Positions 17,312-26,280 are shown, counted from the first letter of the stretch. The stretch is DNA of 57,456 nucleotides from JAYVJH01 sp043777595 (GCA_043777595.1 JAYWHT010000034.1:1-57456), one strand, 5' to 3'. A program made the numbers and translations. Notes: generated from the letters alone by a model not told the origin.

Positions 17312-18301
17312 CTACACCAATTCGCTCATATACACGTCGGCTACTTCTTCTAATATTTCAAATATATGGTCGTAAGAATCGGCTTCGACCAAACGCATGC
17401 GAAAAGGCTTGAAATTGTCTAAACCTTTGAAATAAGAAGCATAATGGCGGCGCATCTCAAAGATACCTGTTTTTTGGCCTTTCCAGCGAATCGAAAAATC
17501 GAGGTGTTGGCGGCATACTCTTACACGCTCGGCCACAGTTGGGGCTTCCAAATGTTGGCCCGTCTGGACGTAGTGTTTTATTTCGTTGAATATCCATGGA
17601 TAGCCAATACTCGCACGGCCAACCATTACACCGTCCACTCCATAGCGATTGCGATATAAAAGAGCTTTCTCGGGACTATCAATATCGCCATTGCCAAAAA
17701 TAGGAATTGTAATACGTGAATTTTCTTTTATTTTACCAATTAATGTCCAGTCGGCATCGCCTTTATACATCTGCACACGGGTACGGCCATGAATAGTCAA
17801 TGCTTGAATGCCCACATCTTGTAGCCGCTCGGCTACTTCGGCTATGTTTTTGGTGCTATCGTCCCAGCCCAAGCGTGTTTTGACGGTTACAGGCAAATGT
17901 GTAGCCTTGACCACGGCTTCTGTCATACGCACCATTTTGGGAATATCTTGCAACAACGCCGCTCCTGCACCTCGGCAAGCCACTTGCTTAACAGGGCAGC
18001 CATAGTTGATATCGATAAGGTTGGGGTTGGCTCTGGCAGCAATTTTGGCACATTCGCCCATGGTTTCGACATCGCTGCCAAACAACTGAATACCTATTGG
18101 GCGTTCGTATTCAAAAATATCTAATTTTTGTACACTCTTGGCCGCATCACGAATCAGCCCCTCAGACGATATAAACTCGGTGTACATCAAGTCTGCGCCG
18201 CCTTCTTTGCAGACAGCCCTGAACGGTGGGTCGCTTACGTCTTCCATTGGTGCAAGCAACAACGGGAACTCACCCAGCTCTATATTTCCTATTTTTGTCA
18301 T
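17312..18301 (-). CDS. dusB: tRNA-dihydrouridine synthase DusB
   Basis: 329 residues, normal for DusB, an FMN enzyme that reduces uridine in the tRNA D-loop. Seen are LLLAPMEDVSDPPFR at the start of the TIM barrel, catalytic Cys102 in DINYGCPVKQVACRGAG, VTVKTRLGWD, TIHGRTR and GNGDIDSPEKA with GVMVGRASIGYPW for phosphate binding. The start at 18301 is supported by a -7 box 22 bases upstream. The gene stands between the CHU_C gene and the MFS exporter, all on the minus strand. Confidence 0.94.
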   Translation of the reverse strand: MTKIGNIELGEFPLLLAPMEDVSDPPFRAVCKEGGADLMYTEFISSEGLIRDAAKSVQKLDIFEYERPIGIQLFGSDVETMGECAKIAARANPNLIDINYGCPVKQVACRGAGAALLQDIPKMVRMTEAVVKATHLPVTVKTRLGWDDSTKNIAEVAERLQDVGIQALTIHGRTRVQMYKGDADWTLIGKIKENSRITIPIFGNGDIDSPEKALLYRNRYGVDGVMVGRASIGYPWIFNEIKHYVQTGQHLEAPTVAERVRVCRQHLDFSIRWKGQKTGIFEMRRHYASYFKGLDNFKPFRMRLVEADSYDHIFEILEEVADVYMSELV

Positions 18302-18322
18302 TTTAGTTCTAAAAATCTACCG

Positions 18323-18330
18323 CAAAGATA
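18323..18330 (-). promoter_or_regulatory. Promoter -7 element of dusB
   Basis: TATCTTTG on the minus strand, exact TAnnTTTG, 22 bases upstream of the dusB ATG. It lies in the 46-base gap after the MFS gene. Confidence 0.55.
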
Positions 18331-18347
18331 CGACACTATCTCTATTT

Positions 18348-19592
18348 TTACACCAACTTAACCTTAAACAGGTCTTTGGATTTGGCCCAAACCCAGACTA
18401 CCAGCACCATCGTTAAGCCACCGCCCATGAGTACCGACGGCACAGTGCCCATGAGTTTGGCTGCTAACCCCGACTCAAAAGCCCCGATTTCGTTGGACGA
18501 ACTGACAAAAACGCTATTGACCGAAATAACCCGCCCTCGCATATTGTCAGGCGGAATGACCTGCATAATGGTTTGACGAACCACGACACTGATAGAATCG
18601 AAGGCCCCAGTCAAAAATAGCATCGTTACCGAAAGCCAAAAATTAGTCGAAATAGCAAATACCAAGGTGGCTACTCCAAAGCCCGCCACGGCAATGAGCA
18701 TATTACGCCAGGCATTGACGGTTGGTGGAAAGTAGGCGGTCATAAAAATCGTTAGTACCGCACCAACCCCAGGCGCAGCCCGCATAAGGCCCAAGCTCTC
18801 TACTCCTACGTGTAGTACTTCTTTGGCAAAAACAGGCAATATAGCAATGACTCCACCAAACAAAACAGCGGCTAAGTCGAGCGAGATAGAATACAAAATT
18901 ATTTTATTGGCAAACACAAATCTAATACCCTCGCTGATGCTTTGCCAAAGGTCAGTATTGTCGTTGGCAGGCTCTGGGATTGGTTTTTTGGCAATAGTCG
19001 AAATCAAAATAAAACTAAAAATAAACAAACCAACCACCGCCCCGAGTGTACTTGTTAGCCCCAAATAAGCATATAAAAACCCCGAAATACTCGGCCCTAA
19101 AATAGTGCCTGTTTGCCAGAATGTACTGCTCCATGAAGCAGCATTGGTAAATACAGCACGAGGTGTAAGAAACGCCTTGAACGACGATGAGGTGGGCGAA
19201 TAAAACCCACGAGCTAAACCAATAACGGCTATGATGGCATAAACAATGATTAAAAAATTATTTTGTGAGAACTGCGTTCGGACATCAGGCGATGTAACCC
19301 ATAGTAAAGCTACCGAGCAGCAAATGATTATTGACAAACTGATTTGTAATATAGTGCGCTTATCTCGCCGGTCGGCGAAGTGGCCACCGAATAGTGCCAA
19401 CGAAATATACGGAATGGCCTCTGCCAGACCAATATATCCCAGCGTAAGCGGGTCGTTGGTGAGGTTGTAGAGTTCGTAGCCAATCACTACTTCTTGAATG
19501 AGGGTGGCAATGGTAATAAACGAATTGGCGGTAATCAAACTCACAAATTCGGGGTGGCGCAGAGCAGCGTAGGGGTCGGTTGTGTTTTTCAA
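18348..19592 (-). CDS. MFS transporter (EntS/MFS_3-like exporter)
   Basis: 414 residues with about 12 hydrophobic segments and the loop 2-3 motif GGHFADRRDKRT of the major facilitator superfamily. The overall pattern (N-terminal PYAALRHPEFVSLITANSF, ARGFYSPTSSSFKAFL) resembles the MFS_3/enterobactin-exporter group, proton-driven exporters of the inner membrane. The substrate is unknown. The start is divergent from the gene at 19649 and each has its own TAnnTTTG box. Confidence 0.87.
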   Translation of the reverse strand: MKNTTDPYAALRHPEFVSLITANSFITIATLIQEVVIGYELYNLTNDPLTLGYIGLAEAIPYISLALFGGHFADRRDKRTILQISLSIIICCSVALLWVTSPDVRTQFSQNNFLIIVYAIIAVIGLARGFYSPTSSSFKAFLTPRAVFTNAASWSSTFWQTGTILGPSISGFLYAYLGLTSTLGAVVGLFIFSFILISTIAKKPIPEPANDNTDLWQSISEGIRFVFANKIILYSISLDLAAVLFGGVIAILPVFAKEVLHVGVESLGLMRAAPGVGAVLTIFMTAYFPPTVNAWRNMLIAVAGFGVATLVFAISTNFWLSVTMLFLTGAFDSISVVVRQTIMQVIPPDNMRGRVISVNSVFVSSSNEIGAFESGLAAKLMGTVPSVLMGGGLTMVLVVWVWAKSKDLFKVKLV

Positions 19593-19608
19593 TGGATAAT
19601 CTTTTTTT

Positions 19609-19633
19609 CAAAAGTAACAAAATAGTACCTTTG
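19609..19633. promoter_or_regulatory. Divergent promoter pair
   Basis: Two facing -7 boxes: TACTTTTG on the minus strand (19609-19616) for the MFS gene, and TACCTTTG on the plus strand (19626-19633) for the small gene to the right. The plus box lies inside the longest frame for that gene, which decides its start at 19649 rather than 19580. Confidence 0.5.
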
Positions 19634-19648
19634 ATGCTAAAAAAAACT

Positions 19649-19972
19649 ATGAACATTATTTCAGCCGAAGAGCAGTTTCAAAATGAAGTATTACGGCCTA
19701 TTCTCAAATCGCAAAATGAACTACTGATTGCCATCTTCAAAACATACATTGTCAGACGTAAATCGGTGTTTAATAATTACGAAAAAAACGATAAACTCAT
19801 TTATATAGACCATACTCTAAAAAAAGACCAACGTCTGCGGAACTTACTTTTGGGGATAATTATCGGACAGTTTTCAGTAGAGCAATACGAGAGCTATTTG
19901 CCTCTCGATGACGAACTAAATCGACGTACTATTACGATGATTATCAAACGGTTACAGTCGCAGTTGGTATAA
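19649..19972 (+). CDS. Conserved small protein, function unknown
   Basis: 107 residues from ATG 19649 (MNIISAEEQFQNEVLRP). An upstream start at 19580 would overlap the divergent MFS gene and lie before the promoter, so it is rejected. The product is soluble, largely helical and rich in charged residues (YIVRRKSVFNNYEKND, LPLDDELNRR). No motif is recognised. Its size and composition are those of conserved hypothetical proteins seen in other Cytophagales, but no role can be given. Confidence 0.7.
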   Translation: MNIISAEEQFQNEVLRPILKSQNELLIAIFKTYIVRRKSVFNNYEKNDKLIYIDHTLKKDQRLRNLLLGIIIGQFSVEQYESYLPLDDELNRRTITMIIKRLQSQLV

Positions 19973-20252
19973 ATTTAGTTGAGCAGTTGGTGTCAAATAC
20001 GGTTGTTATTAGCTTTTTAAGTAAATGTGCTAATTTGCCAGTGTGCCGATTAAGCGTTAAATATCAACGAGTTAGTTAATTTATAATTACGTTTAAATTT
20101 GCTAAGTTAATTGAGTATTTAGACAAAAACAATATAGTATTTTAGTTCTAATAACTTACTGATTTGCGGTATTGTAATTGGAATATAGCCATCGCAATAT
20201 ACACATTTGGCTACTTAAACCATGTGTTTGTTGGGGCTACGGAAACCAATTT
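19973..20252. other. AT-rich intergenic stretch
   Basis: 280 bases between the convergent ends of the small protein gene and yraN. No frame with plausible coding character, no clear hairpin terminator and no RNA gene were seen. Confidence 0.4.
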
Positions 20253-20633
20253 TTAACAAAACGCATCTTCAAAGTGCTTGATTCTGATTGAATCTTTGCC
20301 AACAACGACCGACACAATGTCGAATCTGACCTCAAAATGCCAGTTGGTATCAAAAATATAGTGTTCGGCGGCTTTCATAATGAGCCGTGTTTTGGCGTAG
20401 TCCACAAATTCTTCGGGCATTCCGTAGTTGGTATTTGTGCGGGTTTTGACTTCTACAAAAATCAATAGTTTACCTTTTTTGGCAATCATATCGATTTCGG
20501 CATGCTTAAAGCGGTAGTTACAGGCCACAACTTCATAGCCTTTTTCGGCCAAATATTCAGCGGCTTTGTCTTCACCGAGTTTGCCAGTGTCTAAGTGTTC
20601 GGCCATTGGGTTTTTAGTAGGGTTCTTTGACAA
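20253..20633 (-). CDS. YraN family protein (UPF0102)
   Basis: 126 residues, matching the YraN/UPF0102 family of small proteins with a predicted restriction-endonuclease-like fold. Seen are GKLGEDKAAEYLAEKGYEV, NYRFKHAEIDMIA, and LLIFVEVKTRTN, giving the E-x-D and E-V-K active-site-like residues. The cellular role is unsettled (possibly DNA uptake or repair of Holliday-like structures). A TATTTTTG box at 20654-20661 supports the start at 20633. Confidence 0.92.
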   Translation of the reverse strand: MSKNPTKNPMAEHLDTGKLGEDKAAEYLAEKGYEVVACNYRFKHAEIDMIAKKGKLLIFVEVKTRTNTNYGMPEEFVDYAKTRLIMKAAEHYIFDTNWHFEVRFDIVSVVVGKDSIRIKHFEDAFC

Positions 20634-20653
20634 TTATTTTAACTATTCAACCA

Positions 20654-20661
20654 CAAAAATA
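20654..20661 (-). promoter_or_regulatory. Promoter -7 element of the YraN gene
   Basis: TATTTTTG on the minus strand, 21 bases before the start codon at 20633. Confidence 0.4.
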
Positions 20662-20734
20662 ACAAAAGGCCACAAAAGATTTAAAGACTATTTTTTGTAA
20701 AAAACAAACTTGCCTAAAAGTTATAGGAGAGTTT

Positions 20735-21502
20735 TTACAGTAACAACTGCGCCAATAAATAGTCGGCAATCAAGACTGCGATACAACTATTGGTAACGGC
20801 TGTCGTTGAGGCTTGACCTACTTCAAAAGCCCCCCCCTGTGTATAATACCCTTTGAATGCAGATATAGACGAAATCAAAAAACCAAAAACAAAGGGCTTG
20901 ACAATCATAAAAAAAATGTTGTAGGGACTAAACGAATCACGAATACCAGCAATATACTCTTCGGGCGAGATAATACCTGCGATAGTACCTGCCAAATAAC
21001 CTCCGTAAATTCCTAAAAATGCCGCCATGATACACAGTAACGGAAACATAACCATGGAAACAATGATTTTGGGTAGCACCAAATAAGAAATTGAGTTGAT
21101 ACCCATTACTTCGAGTGCATCAATCTGTTCGGTGATTCGCATTGTACCTAAGCCACCTGCGATGTTTGAGCCGACCTTACCAGCCAGCACGACACAGGTA
21201 ATGGTTGGGGCGAGTTCTTGGGTTTCCATATCTCTGACAATAAAGCCAAGTGTGGACATCGGAATAAGTGGATTGACCAGATTGACTGCCGACTGAATAC
21301 ACGACACCGCTCCAATAAAAGTAGAAACGATAGCGACAATAAAAATAGAATCGATACCTATCACCATTGCCTCCTCAACCAAAAGTTTGTAGTATGTGGC
21401 GGCTTTTTCTCTGTTGACGAGTAGTTGGCTTATAAACAAAAAATATCTTCCTAATGCTTTCATTGTTGTTGGCGTGTCGTTACTGACTACAATTTTCGAC
21501 AT
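20735..21502 (-). CDS. mlaE: MlaE family ABC transporter permease
   Basis: 255 residues from ATG 21502; an earlier TTG at 21520 and a later ATG at 21463 (MKALGRYFLF) are alternatives. Five or six membrane segments and the family marks GAVSCIQSAVNL, ELAPTITCVVLAGKVGSNIAGGLGTMRITEQIDALEVMGI identify the MlaE/YrbE permease, the inner-membrane part of the importer that moves phospholipids between outer and inner membrane. The partner ATPase (MlaF) and MCE protein (MlaD) are not adjacent in the downstream direction, so they must lie elsewhere. Confidence 0.9.
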   Translation of the reverse strand: MSKIVVSNDTPTTMKALGRYFLFISQLLVNREKAATYYKLLVEEAMVIGIDSIFIVAIVSTFIGAVSCIQSAVNLVNPLIPMSTLGFIVRDMETQELAPTITCVVLAGKVGSNIAGGLGTMRITEQIDALEVMGINSISYLVLPKIIVSMVMFPLLCIMAAFLGIYGGYLAGTIAGIISPEEYIAGIRDSFSPYNIFFMIVKPFVFGFLISSISAFKGYYTQGGAFEVGQASTTAVTNSCIAVLIADYLLAQLLL

Positions 21503-21694
21503 TTTTTTGACATTTACCAAAAATTCAGATTACAGACATTGATAAATCCAACGACAAAAACCCAAAGTCTAAAAAAAGCGAGTTGTTATCGGCCAACAAA
21601 AAAATACCTTTAATTAGTTTGGAATGATAAGTAACTGAGGTAATTCAATCGGTGGTATGGTTTTTGCGCAACTGTCTCGCAAATAAAATATTGG

Positions 21695-22138
21695 TTATTT
21701 TACTGGAAAACCAGATACGTGTTGCTCAATAATAAGCCACTTACCTGCCCGTTTTTCAAACACAAACAGATAACGCACGGGTTTGTTCTCACGGATGCCA
21801 TCGGCGGCATTGACTTCAAACACCCACGTACCTGAGCAAGTGGCCACATCACCAAAGATGCGCACACGCTGGTCGGGGTTGAGGGTGGCTATTGGTTTTT
21901 TGGCAATGAGTGTATTCAAGAAAGCCTTTCGTTCGTCGGGGGTATTGGCTTTGTTGATAAATGTCGGAAAGAAAACTGCATCGCTCGCATATTGTGCCTG
22001 CAAACCAACTAAGTCGCCTTTGACCAAGCCTTCGTGCCAAGCCGTAACTTGCTTAGAAATATCGGCAGGTGTAGAGGTTTGGGCTTGTAAAAGTATATTT
22101 GCCAATAAAAAGAAAACTACTGCTATGGTTTTTTGCAT
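21695..22138 (-). CDS. Secreted NTF2/SnoaL-like (DUF4440) protein
   Basis: 147 residues from ATG 22138, chosen because the signal peptide MQKTIAVVFFLLANILLQAQ begins there; the frame upstream to 22195 looks non-coding. The mature part is an NTF2-like cone fold: DISKQVTAWHEGLVKGDLVGLQAQYASDAVFFP, and strands ending RYLFVFEKRAGKWLIIEQHVS. Such YybH/SgcJ-like proteins often bind small ligands or act as isomerases. The substrate is unknown. It stands alone between mlaE and the outer membrane barrel gene. Confidence 0.8.
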   Translation of the reverse strand: MQKTIAVVFFLLANILLQAQTSTPADISKQVTAWHEGLVKGDLVGLQAQYASDAVFFPTFINKANTPDERKAFLNTLIAKKPIATLNPDQRVRIFGDVATCSGTWVFEVNAADGIRENKPVRYLFVFEKRAGKWLIIEQHVSGFPVK

Positions 22139-22279
22139 GATTTTGATAGATTGATTTAAGATAAAACACTTGGATTGGTTGTAGGAGTGGCACAAACTGT
22201 GCCAATTATTGCAAAAAATACTCTGTACCTCAAATGAAGCACAGAGTCAGTAATACTTAACCTATGATAAAAATACTGT

Positions 22280-23353
22280 TTAGAACCGATATGCGTAGGT
22301 GGCCGAAACTAAATAGTCAGCAAAAGCAGCATCGCCATGTCTCAAACCAGCGGGATCTTGACGGTCTGACCAACTTTTGATCCGGTTGCGAACTAACGCA
22401 TAAGGTACATTGAGCGATAGCGTATGGTGTACGTCAGACCAAGTAATGCCCGGCTCTACCGAAATAATATAGCCTGGGCGGCGTGAGCCTTCGCTTTTGC
22501 CGATGATATCGATGGCTGGTAAACCTTCGATACGGCCACCCAATGTTACTGAAATTCCTTTTTTAGGCATTAACGCATAGCTCACCCCTGCACGACCTGC
22601 AAACTGGTCAGGTACAGACAAGTTGTTTTCGGTATTGATGCCCTTGGGGCTAAACAAATAAAAGCCATTGAAATAAGCCGACGCATTTTTGAATAACGAC
22701 TTATAACCCTGAACTTCAACGCTATATCCCCAGCCACCATCACCGAGTTGCATAGATTGGTCTACAGCTTTGCGCTGAATGTACTCTTTGCCTGATTTGT
22801 CTAATTTATAAAAATTGTCTTGAACGTTAAAATCACCGGTGGGTGCTTTGATGCCTGCACCAATAGCAATGCTACCTTTTGGGTGTGTCATGGGGTCTAA
22901 TAACCAATATGTTACCGACAAACGAGCATCGCCCACCCCTTTTGAATAAGTATGAAAACGGGCTTGTGTTGGGTTGGTTTCTATACTATTGCCGTAGTGT
23001 TCGTACAAAGATGAGCGGTCATTGTTGCTGTATGGCATATTCAACGAAAAACTTAGTTGCGAATTGACCGAATAGCTTAGTCCAAAGTCAAAATTGTGGC
23101 TATCGTTGATAACCTGCGTACCTTTTTCAACACGTTCTTGTTGCTCAACCTTACCCACAAAATGCTTGTAAGAATGTAAATTACGATAACCTACTGTGAG
23201 CTGAAACTGTCCGCCTTTCATCATCGAAGATGGATTATTGATATTGCCCGTAGCGCAACTCATGTGCCGAACGGCGATACAGCCTTGTGAGAAAGCATAG
23301 CCCCCCAACCCCCAGAGGGTGATTATTAGAAGGGTTGTGTTAATTTTTTTCAT
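22280..23353 (-). CDS. Outer-membrane beta-barrel protein, MetA-pathway/transporter-like
   Basis: 357 residues from ATG 23353 (MKKINTTLLIITLWGLGGYAFSQ), a signal peptide; an upstream start at 23392 is less likely. Alternating hydrophobic strands, GYRNL, LSYSVNSQLSFSLNMPY and AIGAGIKAPTGDFN resemble the 'MetA-pathway of phenol degradation' barrel family (PF13557), outer-membrane channel-like proteins. It ends with the aromatic YAYRF. It lies 49 bases after the haloperoxidase-type lipoprotein gene, and a second barrel of similar kind lies upstream at 25008, so the three probably form an operon. The substrate is unknown. Confidence 0.7.
   Translation of the reverse strand: MKKINTTLLIITLWGLGGYAFSQGCIAVRHMSCATGNINNPSSMMKGGQFQLTVGYRNLHSYKHFVGKVEQQERVEKGTQVINDSHNFDFGLSYSVNSQLSFSLNMPYSNNDRSSLYEHYGNSIETNPTQARFHTYSKGVGDARLSVTYWLLDPMTHPKGSIAIGAGIKAPTGDFNVQDNFYKLDKSGKEYIQRKAVDQSMQLGDGGWGYSVEVQGYKSLFKNASAYFNGFYLFSPKGINTENNLSVPDQFAGRAGVSYALMPKKGISVTLGGRIEGLPAIDIIGKSEGSRRPGYIISVEPGITWSDVHHTLSLNVPYALVRNRIKSWSDRQDPAGLRHGDAAFADYLVSATYAYRF
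23301..23320. repeat. G/C-rich repeat inside a signal-peptide codon run (copy 1)
   Basis: GCCCCCCAACCCCCAGAGGG on the plus strand. Read on the minus strand it encodes LWGLGG in the signal peptide of the barrel protein. A near-identical copy sits in the neighbouring gene at 24899-24922. Confidence 0.6.
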
Positions 23354-23402
23354 TGTTGCAGTTTTTTTAGTTAATCGTTTTTCACTATTCACTTATCGTT
23401 AT

Positions 23403-24956
23403 CTAGTAGCCCGAGCCGTCTGCCTTGCCTCTTGTAACGGCATATTCACCAATTTTACGACCGTGAGTTAAGCCCATTTCACAATCTACCCGAAAGTGAA
23501 TTAGCCCATAAACTCTTGACTCTGAGGCTTCTTTGGCTGAGGCATCAAGCCGTGCAGCTTCATTCGGAAAAATATTGCTCAACACCGTAGCGGCAGCCGC
23601 TGAAAAAGTCGAATGTCCAGAAGTATAACTTGGAAAATTGGGCAAACCGATAGATGTTTTCAGTCCAAACTGCTGTGGGCGTGGGGTCATATAATAAGAT
23701 TTGGTTTCCCAGCAAGCTATACCAGCGTCCATAACGGCCGTGCCGACCAATGCCAACGTGCGAGCCGTAGCTACTTCGCTTAGTTTGTATTGGCGGCTCA
23801 ACTTGGCCGCTTCACGGTGCCAATGGCCCGGCGGTGTGTAGCTACCTGCTCCGTCTGACCAATAATTGGCGATACGAGCTTGCTCACGGGTTTGGCTTTT
23901 ATTGATGGTTTCTAACTCTACCATATCTTTGTTAAACTCTGCCGAACCTGATACATAAGGCATCACAGGACGAATTTTGGCTATTGTTGCTTTGTCAAAA
24001 TTCCAAGTAGCCACGGCACCGTAGTTGGGCAACATAGGTGGGCGAGCAGGTGTTTCTTGGCTTATCCAGAGTTCTTTTATGCCCCTGGCGGTGGCGGCCT
24101 CTTTAAATCCTGCAACTAATGTTTGGTTATTAGCCGTACTCATACCGTCGGTTCTGGCTTTGGCCATTATCAGTGCGCCTACGGCTTTACCGAGGGCATC
24201 GCCAGCCGTAATGTCCGACGCTACGTTCATACCTGCCCAGGTGCGGGCATTTTTACATTCGGCCAATTTTGTGTCTAAAAACGGTACTTCGCCAGGAAAC
24301 ATCGCTACCAAAATAGTATATGAAGCCGCCGCCACAACTGCATCTTCGGACGGATATGAAGGCAAATCTGAAACTGGCAAAAGCGTGCTAATCGTTGCAT
24401 CGGTCTTAGAGGGCGCTTTACGGTTGAATTTATATTTGTAGTTCCAGGCACTCACTAAGGCATCGTACTGAGCCACAGATAAATAAGCCAATGCTCGAGC
24501 CGTATAAGGCGGGTTAGCAAACGGAAACTTAGGCTCACCCAGCGGATTGGTCGCATCAGGAATAGGATAAGTGCCAGTTGTGGTATTGAACGCAGGTGCA
24601 AGGTTATAACGAGCGGCCAATTCACGGGCTATTTCGTTCCAACGAAAGGCCGCACCTGCACCCCAATATTCTACGGCTTTTTTGTTTTCGGGTGTTATGA
24701 CAGATATTGCCGTTTTCAACGTTGCTAACTCAGCCGCATATTCAGCCGAGTTGGCTGCTTTTGGTTCAGCCACCATTACTTGATTGGCCGATGTTAAAAC
24801 GTAAGGCTTCCAAGTACCTGCCTTTTCGTCTAATTTAGCTGGAACGTATGTTTCGAGCGTTGGCTCTACAATGGTTTTATCGCAAGAAAGAAGCAACAGC
24901 CCCCCTAACCCCCAGAGAGGGAGTAAAACAGTTATTTTTGTTAATATTTTTTTCAT
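23403..24956 (-). CDS. Vanadium-haloperoxidase/PAP2-family lipoprotein
   Basis: 517 residues with a lipoprotein signal ending LLLLSC (Cys about 25). The C-terminal half carries the PAP2/vanadium haloperoxidase active-site set: KSYYMTPRPQQ (Lys and Arg of the first motif), YTSGHSTFSAAAA (SGH with the acid-base His), and SRVYGLIHFRVDCEMG (Arg and the vanadate/phosphate-linked His). Family members hydrolyse phosphate esters or oxidise halides; sequence alone does not decide. It is an exported, membrane-anchored protein in line with two barrels, 10 bases from the C-terminal side of its operon partner's upstream region. Confidence 0.85.
   Translation of the reverse strand: MKKILTKITVLLPLWGLGGLLLLSCDKTIVEPTLETYVPAKLDEKAGTWKPYVLTSANQVMVAEPKAANSAEYAAELATLKTAISVITPENKKAVEYWGAGAAFRWNEIARELAARYNLAPAFNTTTGTYPIPDATNPLGEPKFPFANPPYTARALAYLSVAQYDALVSAWNYKYKFNRKAPSKTDATISTLLPVSDLPSYPSEDAVVAAASYTILVAMFPGEVPFLDTKLAECKNARTWAGMNVASDITAGDALGKAVGALIMAKARTDGMSTANNQTLVAGFKEAATARGIKELWISQETPARPPMLPNYGAVATWNFDKATIAKIRPVMPYVSGSAEFNKDMVELETINKSQTREQARIANYWSDGAGSYTPPGHWHREAAKLSRQYKLSEVATARTLALVGTAVMDAGIACWETKSYYMTPRPQQFGLKTSIGLPNFPSYTSGHSTFSAAAATVLSNIFPNEAARLDASAKEASESRVYGLIHFRVDCEMGLTHGRKIGEYAVTRGKADGSGY
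24899..24922. repeat. G/C-rich repeat inside a signal-peptide codon run (copy 2)
   Basis: The core GCCCCCCTAACCCCCAGAG begins at 24899. On the minus strand it encodes PLWGLGG in the lipoprotein signal peptide. Compared with copy 1 it has small insertions yet keeps the frame and the LWGLGG peptide. Confidence 0.6.
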
Positions 24957-25007
24957 TCGTAATTTCGTTTTGCGCTTGTAGTTTTTTGTTTTTCACTTCT
25001 CGTTATC

Positions 25008-25913
25008 TCACTTTTCACTTTTAAATGTCATATTCCATAAAAGCCCCACCGAATAACTCATCGTCTGTCCTACGTTGAGGCCGCTCATTACCTTTGATAC
25101 TCTAAAATTTACGCCATACTGTTTTGGTTCGTATTTACCATATACACCTATGGCAGTCATTTGCATATTGTTGGTCGGGAACGGCATATCGTTGCGGCGA
25201 ATGTTGTCGCCACCCACACAAGCAAACTGTTCTGTAAAAACCTCCAATTGGCGGCCTTTTTTCAAATAACCCAATCGTAATCCTAAATCTGTGGCATTGG
25301 GTACACGTACTTCGTTGGTATTAAATATCTTATTGTCAGCCTGATAAGCATCTCTGTCCACGTTGATATTTGACCGATACGCATAGCTGGCATGGCCACC
25401 CAAATACATACCAGAGCTATGAGTGTAGTTTAAGATGGCTCGCCCAGTGAGTGTTTTGCATTGCAAACCGATTGACATCGGCAAAAAATCTGGTACATAG
25501 TTGCCCACAGGCACAGATGCCCCCACAACGCCGTGGAGCGATAAGCCGCCAGTTTTGACCAATTTGTATTTGGCCCAAAACGACAAATCCTGAATACCTT
25601 TCTGACCCATCAAATTACCCGCACTCGTTTTTGTGGTAATATATGGCAAGCCAACCGTTACAGTAAGTTTATCGGTAACGCCGTAGGCTGCCATGAGCAT
25701 TGCGCTCTGGGTGGTGTGCGTACCCATATTGAGGTTTTCACGTTTGAGGGTGTTTTCCCAATATTCGTTCCAAGTACTTTGACCAAAAACAGCCGCAATA
25801 CACAACTGCTTTTTGTTCATATAAATATGGTCGTGGGGCATTTGGGCTTGGCTCAAAAAAGGTAATAGCAAGAGAGCCATCAGCCAGCGTTGTTTGTAGA
25901 GTGATTGTATCAT
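25008..25913 (-). CDS. Outer-membrane beta-barrel protein, second of the cluster
   Basis: 301 residues from ATG 25913 (MIQSLYKQRWLMALLLLPFLSQAQ), a signal peptide; the frame extends to 25943 but that part overlaps the inverted repeat upstream. The mature protein starts MPHDHIYMNKKQL and alternates strands and turns (DKLTVTVGLPY, LHGVVGASVPVGNY, LGLRLGYLKKGRQLEVF), ending GLLWNMTF, a barrel terminal strand. The His-rich N-terminus might bind metal. It is probably an outer-membrane transport protein, co-transcribed with the haloperoxidase-type gene 51 bases downstream. Confidence 0.68.
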   Translation of the reverse strand: MIQSLYKQRWLMALLLLPFLSQAQMPHDHIYMNKKQLCIAAVFGQSTWNEYWENTLKRENLNMGTHTTQSAMLMAAYGVTDKLTVTVGLPYITTKTSAGNLMGQKGIQDLSFWAKYKLVKTGGLSLHGVVGASVPVGNYVPDFLPMSIGLQCKTLTGRAILNYTHSSGMYLGGHASYAYRSNINVDRDAYQADNKIFNTNEVRVPNATDLGLRLGYLKKGRQLEVFTEQFACVGGDNIRRNDMPFPTNNMQMTAIGVYGKYEPKQYGVNFRVSKVMSGLNVGQTMSYSVGLLWNMTFKSEK

Positions 25914-25943
25914 AATTGTAATTGTTGATAAATGATAAAACAA

Positions 25944-25987
25944 AATTAAATACGAAAATTTATTTTTCCAAATTTTCGTATTTAATT
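25944..25987. promoter_or_regulatory. 18-bp perfect inverted repeat upstream of the barrel operon
   Basis: Arms AATTAAATACGAAAATTT (25944-25961) and AAATTTTCGTATTTAATT (25970-25987) are exact reverse complements with an 8-base spacer. It sits 31 bases before the chosen start of the barrel gene, so it may be an operator for a dimeric regulator or a leader hairpin. It is part of a 367-base gene-free stretch (25914-26280) in which no coding frame was seen. Confidence 0.6.
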
Positions 25988-26197
25988 CCAGAAAATATTA
26001 TAACAATTTTAGTGCCAAATGGTGAGTTATGTAATATCAATGTAACAAAAATATTTTAAATATTTAATAATCAGCATTTTATATAAACATATTGGTTGTT
26101 AGATAATATTTAATTATCTCTAAATTATTTATATTATAGAATTTGGCATAACTATTGATGTGTTATTTTTCCGAAAAACAGGAAAAATAAATCAAAA

Positions 26198-26222
26198 AAA
26201 TATTGAGTGTCACTCAATATTT
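26198..26222 (-). terminator. Rho-independent terminator after the ketoacid dehydrogenase/haloperoxidase operon
   Basis: 12-base perfect arms AAATATTGAGTG and CACTCAATATTT around a single base. On the minus strand the stem is followed by a run of T, about 60 bases after the stop codon of the gene at 26281. Confidence 0.7.
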
Positions 26223-26280
26223 CATGGCTTGTTATAGATATTGATTGGAGAGGGGAGGATTACGCTGGTTTCGGCTTGCT

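Noticed and set aside
19580..19648. Upstream start of the small protein gene at 19580
   Set aside because: It would overlap the divergent MFS start and precede the TACCTTTG promoter box at 19626.
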